NCBI RefSeq assembly: GCF_003986935.1
Contig: NZ_RJZE01000004.1
Span: 248,001 to 312,000 of the forward strand
Direction of reading: 5' to 3'
DNA from: Paraburkholderia kururiensis JCM 10599 = LMG 19447
GTDB taxonomy: Bacteria; Pseudomonadota; Gammaproteobacteria; Burkholderiales; Burkholderiaceae
Length of the DNA stretch: 64,000 bases
Position numbers and translations under genes: made by a program. Below the pieces are notes generated by a model. The model did not search any database, was not told where the DNA came from, and saw only the letters and a program-made list of their open reading frames with translations. This document shows positions 26,658-34,291 of this stretch, one piece after another; the stretch's first letter is position 1, and each line of letters begins with the position of its first letter.

Positions 26658-27172
26658 ACGGGCAGAGAGCAGGCAAACGCAGGGACAAAAGAAGGGGCGA
26701 CGTGGACAGACGCAGGTTCGTGATGACAGGAGGAGGGCTTGCTGCCGGCCTGTGCCTGCCGCCGTGGACGGTGCGGGCGGCGGGCAAGGCCCGTGCCATG
26801 GTCCTGTTCGACGAGGCGCTGGTGGCGAAACACGGGTTCGCGCGCTATGTGCGCGACGCGGGGTCGACGGGTTACGCCGCGCTGGACCGGCTGTCTTGCG
26901 TGCCGGTCGGCGAGGACATCGCCGAGGCGTGGTACGGCGTGTTGCTGCCCGACTTGATGCCCGACTTGATGCGCGCGCAGAGCCTGCCGCGCGAGCCGTG
27001 GACGTTGGTCGGCTTCACGCGGCCTGCGGATTTCTTCGTGCTCTCGCGGCTCGCGCACATGCAGCGCAGCTTCAGATGGCATGTGCACAGCGAGACCCTG
27101 GGCGGCGTACGACGCGACGATCTGCGCAGTGGGCTCGATGAACACGTGTGGTTCACGATCGTGGCTTCATAA
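26654..27172 (+). CDS. small Tat-signal exported protein coupled to the flavoprotein
   Basis: A 172-residue protein with a twin-arginine signal (DRRRFVMTGGGLAAGLCLPPW) that is followed by a processing site near VRAAG. ATG 26654 overlaps the flavoprotein stop; GTG 26702 would give a shorter leader. The mature region (about 130 residues) has no motif I recognise and no cysteine pair or haem site. Folded export through Tat and coupling to the flavoprotein suggest an accessory periplasmic subunit or chaperone. A tandem copy of PDLM (LLPDLMPDLM) is visible. Confidence 0.75.
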   Translation: MNGQRAGKRRDKRRGDVDRRRFVMTGGGLAAGLCLPPWTVRAAGKARAMVLFDEALVAKHGFARYVRDAGSTGYAALDRLSCVPVGEDIAEAWYGVLLPDLMPDLMRAQSLPREPWTLVGFTRPADFFVLSRLAHMQRSFRWHVHSETLGGVRRDDLRSGLDEHVWFTIVAS

Positions 27173-27256
27173 GCGTTATTAAGCGTTATTGCGCGCGCAG
27201 CGAGCCGCGTGGCCGTGGTGTCTTCTGTCACGACACGTCGGTACTGTTGCCTTCAC

Positions 27257-28474
27257 TCAAAACCGGTACTCCGGATTTTTCGGGTCGAACGTGAGGTCGT
27301 CGAAGGTCTTCGGCGAAATGTGTTCGAACACGATGCGCTCGAAAATCCTGCCGTCGTTGTCGTAGGACTCGATGGTGCGAAACCACGGATGCCGCAGGTC
27401 GAGCCCGAGCACTTCCTTCTTGGCGTAGAACGCGGGCCGGCCCGTCGGCGTCTCCCACGTGAACGCGACCACGCGCACGCCGTTCATCGTCTTCACTTCG
27501 ATCTGGCTCGGGTGCGTGATGCCCGCCTCGGCGAACTTCCTGCCTTCTGTGAGGTACTGATGAACGATGAACGCCGTGCCCAGATCGGTCACGCGATGGT
27601 TCGACTGCGCACGCGCGAGCACGCCATCAAGCGAGGCCCATAGCGGCATCACGTTGAGCAGGCCGCCCAGGTGGCCGTACATTTCGTCGCGGCGCTTCGA
27701 CGCGTCGTAAAGCACCTCCTGGCCTGCGTGTGCGCCGTCGGGCAGCCACTTCGCGTAGATGCGCAGCGGCTCGTGCGTGAGGCGCACCAGCATGTGATCG
27801 GGCTTGCCCGGCCAGATGCCGCGCACGCGTTCGCTGCGCCACATCGTGAATTCGCAGGAGGAGTAGCCGCCCGAACCGGTGGCGAGATAGCGCGGCAGCG
27901 TGAGCGGATCGAGCGATTCGAACAGCGAGACGAGCTGGCCGTCGTCGAGCTTTTCGAGCAGACCGCTCTTCGCGGCGTGCACGAGCCAGGCGACCTGCGC
28001 GTCGGGCGCGAGCTTGCCGGCCTCGCCGGGCGGCACGTTGGCGATACGGGGCGAGGTGGGGGAGGTAGGCGGCAGTGCCGTTGCGGCCACTTCGGCGGTG
28101 GCGTTCGCCGGGGCATCGGCGGAAGCGTTCGCGCTGCCTGCGTCTGCTTCTGCGTTTGAGTCCGCGTCGCTTGCGGTTTGAGCAGCGACTGCATGCTCGC
28201 CGGCCGACTCGGCAGCCAGGGCTGCGGGCACCGGCGCCAACGCGGCGGGCACTGCCATGGTCACCGCCAACGCCACCGCGGTAGCGAACGCGGCGACACG
28301 CGCGCCGATATGCCGGGTCAGTGCAGCAACGCCACTGCGCGACGAACCCCTGGCTGCTTCAGCGGCAACCCCGTCAACTCCGGCAGCGGCCCCAACATCA
28401 CCACGCCCCCACAACCCCTGCAAGACAAACGCAAGCAAGGCGTGGCCACGCCCTGCCGCCAGTGGATGCTTCAT
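27257..28474 (-). CDS. DUF1571-domain exported protein
   Basis: A 405-residue protein. The DUF1571-like domain occupies about 170-400, with CEFTMWRSERVRG, HEPLRIYAKWLPDG and AGQEVLYD. Its function is unknown. The first 60 residues are low-complexity and precede a hydrophobic export segment (about 60-90), followed by an Ala/Glu/Asp-rich linker; the true start may therefore be internal. It is the last gene of the minus-strand beta-oxidation cluster, 73 bp after fadD, so it may process or respond to a lipid substrate, but nothing direct shows this. The gene end is convergent with the Tat protein gene. Confidence 0.72.
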   Translation of the reverse strand: MKHPLAAGRGHALLAFVLQGLWGRGDVGAAAGVDGVAAEAARGSSRSGVAALTRHIGARVAAFATAVALAVTMAVPAALAPVPAALAAESAGEHAVAAQTASDADSNAEADAGSANASADAPANATAEVAATALPPTSPTSPRIANVPPGEAGKLAPDAQVAWLVHAAKSGLLEKLDDGQLVSLFESLDPLTLPRYLATGSGGYSSCEFTMWRSERVRGIWPGKPDHMLVRLTHEPLRIYAKWLPDGAHAGQEVLYDASKRRDEMYGHLGGLLNVMPLWASLDGVLARAQSNHRVTDLGTAFIVHQYLTEGRKFAEAGITHPSQIEVKTMNGVRVVAFTWETPTGRPAFYAKKEVLGLDLRHPWFRTIESYDNDGRIFERIVFEHISPKTFDDLTFDPKNPEYRF

Positions 28475-28547
28475 CGTTCACTCTCCATGTTGGGCGAGAG
28501 GAGCCGCCACAGGCTCCTCGGCGCCGGCAAATGGAAGAGTAAACGGT

Positions 28548-30338
28548 TCAGCCGCGCGTTTGCTTCCGCAATTCCTCGTCGCGCAATTCGCGGCGCAGGA
28601 TCTTGCCCACGTTGGTCTGCGGCAGCGACTCGCGGAACTCCACTTCCTTCGGCACCTTGTAGCCTGTCAGGTGCTTGCGGCTGAACTGGATCACCGCCTC
28701 GGCCGTGAGCGACGGGTCGCGCCGCACCACGAACACCTTCACGTGTTCGCCGTGCGCGGGATCGGGCACGCCGATGGCCGCCACTTCGCGCACGTCGGGA
28801 TGCATCGCGATCACGTCTTCCACTTCGTTCGGATACACGTTGAAGCCGGAGACGAGAATCATGTCCTTCTTGCGGTCGATGAGCCGGATGAAGCCGCGCG
28901 CATCCATCACGCCGATGTCGCCCGTTGCGAGCCAGCCGTCTTCGTCGAACACCTTCGCCGTTTCGTCGGGGCGGTTCCAGTAGCCCTTCATGACCTGCGG
29001 ACCCTTCACGCACAACTCGCCCGGCTCGCCGATGTTGGCCCAACTGCCGTCGTCCTTCCTGAAACGCACCTGGGTGGAGGGCGCCGGCACGCCGATCGAG
29101 CCTTCGAAGTCGTGCAGGTTCGACAGATCCACGGGGTTCATCGCGACGATGGGCGAGCATTCCGTGAGCCCGTAGCCTTCGATGATCGGCTTGCCCGTCA
29201 CGGCCTTGAAGCGCTCGGCCACGGCCTTCTGCGTGGCCATGCCGCCCGCCATGGCGAGCTTGAGGCCGGAGAAGTCGCGCTTGCGGAATTCCTCGTTGTC
29301 GAGGAACGCGTTGTAGAGCGTATTGACCGCGGTGATGCCCGTGAACTTCTCGTGGCGGATGATCTTCATCACGCGCGCTGTGTCGCGTGGATTCGCAATC
29401 AGGATGTTGCGGCCGCCGAGTCCCATGAAGATGAGTGCGTTCACCGTGAGCGAGTAGATGTGATAGAGCGGCAGCGGCGTGAGCACCGTTTCCACTTCGC
29501 CCGTGAGCTGACCCGCGGACCACGCCTTCGCCTGCAGCAGATTGGCGATGATGTTGCGATGCGTGAGCATCGCACCCTTCGCCACGCCCGTGGTGCCGCC
29601 CGTGTATTGCAGGAACGCGATGTCGTCGTGGCCTGCCTGCACGGGCGTGTGCGGGCGGCTGTAGCCGAGCGCGAGCGCATCGAGCAGCCGCACCGCGCCG
29701 GGCAGCCGGTACTCGGGCACCATCTTTTTCACGCGCTTTAACACGAAGTTGATGAGCCGGCCCTTCAGGTTGAGCCCGTCCGCGAGCAGGTCGCCCAGCG
29801 CCGTCACGATCACGTTGCGCACCTGCGTGCCGGGCAGGGCGTCCTGCACGGTCTTCGCGAAATTCTCGAACACGATGATGGTCTGCGCGCCGCTGTCCTT
29901 CAGTTGATGCGCAAGCTCGCGCACCGTGTAGAGCGGATTCACGTTGACGACGATGCCGCCCGCCTTGAGCACGCCGAAGAGCGACACGGGGTACTGAAAC
30001 GTGTTGGGCAGCATGATGGCCACGCGGTCGCCGGGCTTCACGCCGATGGACTGCAGATACGCCGCGAGCGCCGTCGCCTTGCGCGCAAGTTCGCCGTAGG
30101 TCATGTCCTCGCCCACGCTCACGTAGGCCACGCGCTCGCGAAACTGCTCGATGCATTCGTCGAAGAACTGGACGATGGACGCGTACTGGTTGACGTCGAT
30201 CTCGTGCGGCACGTCGGACGGATACGAGGCATACCAGATGCCGTCGGTGTTGGGCGCGGGCCTCATCGAGCCGGCGCCCGCAGCGGGCACGGTGGGCGCT
30301 GTCGGCACGGTAGGTGCCGTTGGGATAGGTTGGTTCAT
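28548..30338 (-). CDS. fadD: long-chain fatty acid-CoA ligase
   Basis: A 596-residue adenylate-forming enzyme that activates fatty acids to acyl-CoA at the inner membrane. Motifs include the AMP-binding P-loop YTGGTTGVAKGAMLTH (about 230), GYGLTECSPI, GWLATGDIG and the C-terminal hinge DRKKDMILVSGFNVYPNEVE with the catalytic Lys region near the end (GKILRREL). Length is close to E. coli FadD. AGGAGA precedes ATG 30338. It is in a beta-oxidation set with thiolase, MaoC, FabG4 and FadE. Confidence 0.93.
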   Translation of the reverse strand: MNQPIPTAPTVPTAPTVPAAGAGSMRPAPNTDGIWYASYPSDVPHEIDVNQYASIVQFFDECIEQFRERVAYVSVGEDMTYGELARKATALAAYLQSIGVKPGDRVAIMLPNTFQYPVSLFGVLKAGGIVVNVNPLYTVRELAHQLKDSGAQTIIVFENFAKTVQDALPGTQVRNVIVTALGDLLADGLNLKGRLINFVLKRVKKMVPEYRLPGAVRLLDALALGYSRPHTPVQAGHDDIAFLQYTGGTTGVAKGAMLTHRNIIANLLQAKAWSAGQLTGEVETVLTPLPLYHIYSLTVNALIFMGLGGRNILIANPRDTARVMKIIRHEKFTGITAVNTLYNAFLDNEEFRKRDFSGLKLAMAGGMATQKAVAERFKAVTGKPIIEGYGLTECSPIVAMNPVDLSNLHDFEGSIGVPAPSTQVRFRKDDGSWANIGEPGELCVKGPQVMKGYWNRPDETAKVFDEDGWLATGDIGVMDARGFIRLIDRKKDMILVSGFNVYPNEVEDVIAMHPDVREVAAIGVPDPAHGEHVKVFVVRRDPSLTAEAVIQFSRKHLTGYKVPKEVEFRESLPQTNVGKILRRELRDEELRKQTRG

Positions 30339-30403
30339 CGCTTCGTCTCCTGACTATTCTTGTAGGGAAATCGTGTGCACGCACGCTTGCCTGAACGGCG
30401 AGC

Positions 30404-31705
30404 CTAGCGCTCCAGTATCGCGACCACGCCCTGGCCTCCCGCCGCGCAGATCGAGATCAGGCCGCGCGCCGTGCCTTCGGGTTTGCCGAGCTGGGTGAGC
30501 ATCTTGGCGAGGCTCGCCACGAGCCGGCCGCCCGTGGCCGCGAACGGATGCCCCGTCGCGAGCGACCCGCCGTTCACGTTGAGCTTCGCCGCATCGATGG
30601 GGCCGAGCGGCGCGTCCAGTTGCAACTGCGTGAGGCAGTACTCCTCGTCCTGCCAGGCGGCAAGCGTGCAGAGCACCTGCGCCGCGAAGGCCTCGTGGAT
30701 CTCGTAGAGGTCGAAGTCCTGCAGCATGAGGCCGACGCGTGCGAGCATGCGCGGCACGGCGTAGGCGGGTGCCATCAGCAGGCCTTCCTTCTTCTCGAAG
30801 AAATCCACCGCAGCGGTCTCGTAGGCCGTCAGATAAGCGAGTACCGGCAACCCGCGCGCCGCGGCCCAGGCTTCGCTTGCGAGCAGCACGGCCGAGGCGC
30901 CATCGGTGAGCGGCGTCGAGTTGCCGGCTGTCATCGTGCCGGCGTCGCGGTCGAACGCGGGTGTGAGCGAGGCGAGCTTTTCGGCGCTCAGGTCGGGACG
31001 CAGATTGTTGTCGCGCGTGAGGCCGCGGTAGGGCGTCATGAGGTCGTTGAAGAAACCGCGTTCGTAAGCGGCGGCGAGCTTGCGATGGCTGTCCAGCGCG
31101 AGCGCGTCTTGCGCCTCGCGCGCGATGTTCCAGCGCTTGGCCGTCAGTTCGCAATGCTCGCCCATCGAAAGCCCCGTGCGCGGCTCGACGTTGCGCGGCA
31201 GCTGCGGCTTCACGAGCATGCCGGGCCGCAGCTTCGCGAGGGCGCCCACGCGTGCGGCGGTGCTTCTGCCGCGATTCGCTTCGAGCAGGATCTTGCGCAT
31301 CTTCTCGTTCACGCCGATGGGCACATCCGAGGTCGTATCCACGCCGCCCGCGATACCGGCCTCGATCTGCCCGAGCGCGATCTTGCCGGCCACGAGCAGC
31401 GCGGCTTCGAGGCCCGTGCCGCAGGCCTGCTGCACGTCGTAGGCGGGCGTTTCCTTCGCGAGCGTGGTGGAGAGCACGGACTCGCGCGTGAGGTTGAAGT
31501 CGCGCGAATGCTTGATGACCGCGCCCGCGGCCACCTCGCCCAGGCGCTCGCCATGCAGGTTGAAGCGATCGACAAGCCCTTGCAGCGCGAACGTGAGCAT
31601 GTCCTGATTCGACGCGGTGGCGTAGGCGGTGTTCGAACGGGCAAACGGAATGCGATTGCCGCCGACAATCGCGACACGGCGCACGGCGGGAAGCGGCAGA
31701 GTCAT
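30404..31705 (-). CDS. acetyl-CoA C-acyltransferase (FadI-like thiolase)
   Basis: A 433-residue thiolase for the last step of beta-oxidation. The acyl-accepting Cys is in QQACGTGLEA, the His of NGGSLATGHPFAATGG and the second Cys in ICAAGGQG are all present. It resembles FadI more than FadA or PhaA by length and NVNGG context. AGGAG precedes ATG 31705. It lies 65 bp upstream of fadD on the same strand. Confidence 0.93.
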   Translation of the reverse strand: MTLPLPAVRRVAIVGGNRIPFARSNTAYATASNQDMLTFALQGLVDRFNLHGERLGEVAAGAVIKHSRDFNLTRESVLSTTLAKETPAYDVQQACGTGLEAALLVAGKIALGQIEAGIAGGVDTTSDVPIGVNEKMRKILLEANRGRSTAARVGALAKLRPGMLVKPQLPRNVEPRTGLSMGEHCELTAKRWNIAREAQDALALDSHRKLAAAYERGFFNDLMTPYRGLTRDNNLRPDLSAEKLASLTPAFDRDAGTMTAGNSTPLTDGASAVLLASEAWAAARGLPVLAYLTAYETAAVDFFEKKEGLLMAPAYAVPRMLARVGLMLQDFDLYEIHEAFAAQVLCTLAAWQDEEYCLTQLQLDAPLGPIDAAKLNVNGGSLATGHPFAATGGRLVASLAKMLTQLGKPEGTARGLISICAAGGQGVVAILER

Positions 31706-31769
31706 GCGGGGCTCCTGGTCGTGGTTTTACAGCCAATCGTTGTACGGGCTTTGCGGCGGCGCGCGGCAT

Positions 31770-32753
31770 TCATCGCAGCACCCATTGGAACCGGCCGCGC
31801 AGGTGCGGCTTCTCGCCTGCGGCGTCGCGCACCTCGAACTCGCGTTCCACGAGCGAAGTGCCCGCGCTCCAGAGCGATGCTTCGCCCGGCAGCGCGAGCG
31901 GCAGCTTGAATTCGGCGCTGGCACTCGCGCTGGCGAGCGGCTTCGGCGGCTGCAGCGCGGCGCACGCGCGCCCGAGCGTCCACATGCCGTGCGCGATGGC
32001 ACGCGGGAAACCGAATACTTTCGCGGAGAGCGCGGTGAGGTGGATCGGGTTGTAGTCGCCGGAGACGCTCGCATAGTCGCGGCCCAGTTGACGCGGCAAT
32101 TGCCAGCGCGCCAGCCGCGCGAGCGCGTCGCGCTCGAACGCCATGCTGTCGAGCGGGTCGCCCGTTGCGGCGATGCCGCGCTTCAGGTACACGCTCTCGC
32201 CGTCCCAGACCGCTTCGCCGCGCCGGTACACGCGCGAATTGAGCACGAATGCCTGGCCTTTTTCGTGGCGCAGCAGCGCGCCGAACTCGGCCTCCACACG
32301 CAGCACGTCGCCTTCGGCAAGCGGTTTGCGCAGGTGCACGTGATTGGCGAGATGCACGATGCCGGGCGCGGACCACGGAAACGCCGGGTCGGTGAGCAAC
32401 ATGAGATGCAGCGGGAATGCGAGCACGTGAATGAACGTGAGCGGCACGCCGTGCTCGGGAATGAAGCCGCACACGCGCGCGTAGCGCTCCATCGCGAGCG
32501 GGTCGAGCGTGACGGCAGGGCGTACCAGCCGCAGCGCCGGCAACACGTTCACGCGATGCCGTCGCATGAGCCCCGCGAGTGCGCGCGCGTAGAGCACCGC
32601 AGGCGCGGGGACGCGCTCAACGACGACGGTCTTCGGACGCCGCGTTGCGGAGGGCTCGCCATGTTGCGATCCGTTTCCGCCTGCGTGTCCTGGTCCGCTG
32701 CCGAATGGCTGCCCGCTGCTCACGGCTATGCTCCAATCAGGCTCTGACCGCAT
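31770..32753 (-). CDS. MaoC-like (R)-specific enoyl-CoA hydratase/dehydratase
   Basis: A 327-residue hotdog-fold protein. The C-terminal MaoC domain has the hydratase motif SGDYNPIHLTALSAKVFGF followed by IAHGMW. The N-terminal half is a degenerate hotdog region, so the architecture is a double hotdog. I choose ATG 32753, overlapping the FabG4 stop by 28 bp; an ATG at 32804 is deeper inside FabG4. It would hydrate trans-2-enoyl-CoA or dehydrate 3-hydroxyacyl-CoA. This MaoC plus FabG4 arrangement is typical for the Burkholderia cluster. Confidence 0.87.
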   Translation of the reverse strand: MRSEPDWSIAVSSGQPFGSGPGHAGGNGSQHGEPSATRRPKTVVVERVPAPAVLYARALAGLMRRHRVNVLPALRLVRPAVTLDPLAMERYARVCGFIPEHGVPLTFIHVLAFPLHLMLLTDPAFPWSAPGIVHLANHVHLRKPLAEGDVLRVEAEFGALLRHEKGQAFVLNSRVYRRGEAVWDGESVYLKRGIAATGDPLDSMAFERDALARLARWQLPRQLGRDYASVSGDYNPIHLTALSAKVFGFPRAIAHGMWTLGRACAALQPPKPLASASASAEFKLPLALPGEASLWSAGTSLVEREFEVRDAAGEKPHLRGRFQWVLR

Positions 32754-34141
32754 ACGCGCACCACCTGGCCCGTCACGCCCGCGCTGCCTGGATGCGCGAG
32801 CCATGCGATGGTCTGCGCCACGTCCACGGGCTGGCCGCCCTGACTCATCGCGTTCATGCGCCGGCCGGCTTCGCGGATTGCGAGCGGCATCTTCGCGGTC
32901 ATCTGCGTTTCGATGAAGCCGGGCGCCACCGCGTTGATCGTGATGCCGCGCGCACGCAGCGGCGCGGCCATGCTTTCCACGCGACCGATCACGCCGGCCT
33001 TCGAGGCCGCGTAGTTGGTCTGGCCCACGTTGCCCGCAATGCCGCCAATCGACGACACGCAGACGATGCGTCCGCCGTCGCGCAGCGTGCCGGCGTCGAG
33101 CAGCGCGTCGTCGATGCGCTCCTGCGCGCTCAGGTTGATGTCGATCACGCTACGCCATGCCTCGACGCTCATCTTCGCCACGGTCTTGTCTTTGGTGATG
33201 CCCGCGTTGTGCACGACGATGTCGATGCCGTTTTCGTCCAGCGCCGCGGCGATGTCGGCGGGCGCCTCGGGCGCGGTGATGTCGAAGGCGAGGGCGGTGC
33301 CGGCGATCTGGCGCATCGTCGAGTCGAGCGCGTCGCGCGCCGCGGGAATGTCGACGCCCATCACGTGCGCGCCCTGGGCGGCGAGTTCGTGCGCAATCGC
33401 CGCGCCGATGCCGCGCGCGGCACCCGTCACCATCGCGCGGCGGCCGGCAAGCGGGCGCTGCCAGTCGAATGTGTCGGGCAGTTCCGGCATAACGGGTGCA
33501 TGTTCGATGCGCACGACCTGGCCCGACACATACGCCGAGCGCGGCGAGAGCAGAAAACGCAGTGTCGATTCGATGCCGTGCGCGGCGTTGGGCGCCACGT
33601 AGACGAGATTCGCGGTGATGCCGCGCCGCGCTTCTTTGCCGAGCGAACGCACGAAGCCTTCGAGCGCGCGCTGTGCGGTCCACTGCCGCGCGCTCGCGCA
33701 GCGCTGCGGCGTGCAGCCCAGCACGACGAGACGCCCGCAGCGCGCCACCGAGCGCAGCGCGTCGTGAAAGAACGTGTAGAGCGGTTCGAGATGCCGGCTG
33801 TGGTCGATGCCCGATGCGTCGAAGATCAGCGCGCTCACGCGCGCGGGCGAGCCCGCGTCCACGGGCTCGAAGCGACCCGTCATGAGACCGTGCCGTGCCG
33901 CGAGCGGCATCCACAGCGCAGCGCTCTCGTGCGCGACGCTCGTCATGCCGAGCCGCGCGATCATGCCGGCGAGCGCATCGAGCCATTGCGGCTCGCGGCC
34001 CGCGCCGATCGCGACGAGCCCGTCGAACTCGGGCTGGTCCGCGCGATAGCGGCGCAGCACTTCCGGCTTCGGCAGCCCGAGCGAGCGCACGAGCTTGCCG
34101 CCGAGCGGCGAGTTCACGAAGTTCAGGTAAGCGTCGTTCAT
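32726..34141 (-). CDS. FabG4-type two-domain 3-oxoacyl-reductase
   Basis: A 471-residue high-molecular-weight 3-oxoacyl-ACP/CoA reductase. The N-terminal flavodoxin-like region (about 1-200) precedes a classical SDR domain with TGAARGIGAAIA (dinucleotide-binding), the HNAG motif, Ser in VSSIGG and YAASK (catalytic Tyr-Lys). Such FabG4 proteins use NADH and act on long-chain 3-oxoacyl-CoA. It is followed by the overlapping MaoC gene, consistent with coupled reduction and hydration. Confidence 0.9.
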   Translation of the reverse strand: MNDAYLNFVNSPLGGKLVRSLGLPKPEVLRRYRADQPEFDGLVAIGAGREPQWLDALAGMIARLGMTSVAHESAALWMPLAARHGLMTGRFEPVDAGSPARVSALIFDASGIDHSRHLEPLYTFFHDALRSVARCGRLVVLGCTPQRCASARQWTAQRALEGFVRSLGKEARRGITANLVYVAPNAAHGIESTLRFLLSPRSAYVSGQVVRIEHAPVMPELPDTFDWQRPLAGRRAMVTGAARGIGAAIAHELAAQGAHVMGVDIPAARDALDSTMRQIAGTALAFDITAPEAPADIAAALDENGIDIVVHNAGITKDKTVAKMSVEAWRSVIDINLSAQERIDDALLDAGTLRDGGRIVCVSSIGGIAGNVGQTNYAASKAGVIGRVESMAAPLRARGITINAVAPGFIETQMTAKMPLAIREAGRRMNAMSQGGQPVDVAQTIAWLAHPGSAGVTGQVVRVCGQSLIGA

Positions 34142-34291
34142 CTTCGTGGTGGTCCTCGTAAGGGGCGCGCGTTGCGTTGGATTCTCGTTGGATGTCGTGG
34201 TGGCGGTGACGCTAGCGGGCGTTCGTAGTCTCGTGTCTTCACGCGCGTGCCTGCGCGCTTGTCCTCGTGCCCGTCCGCGTGTTGTGCCCGC

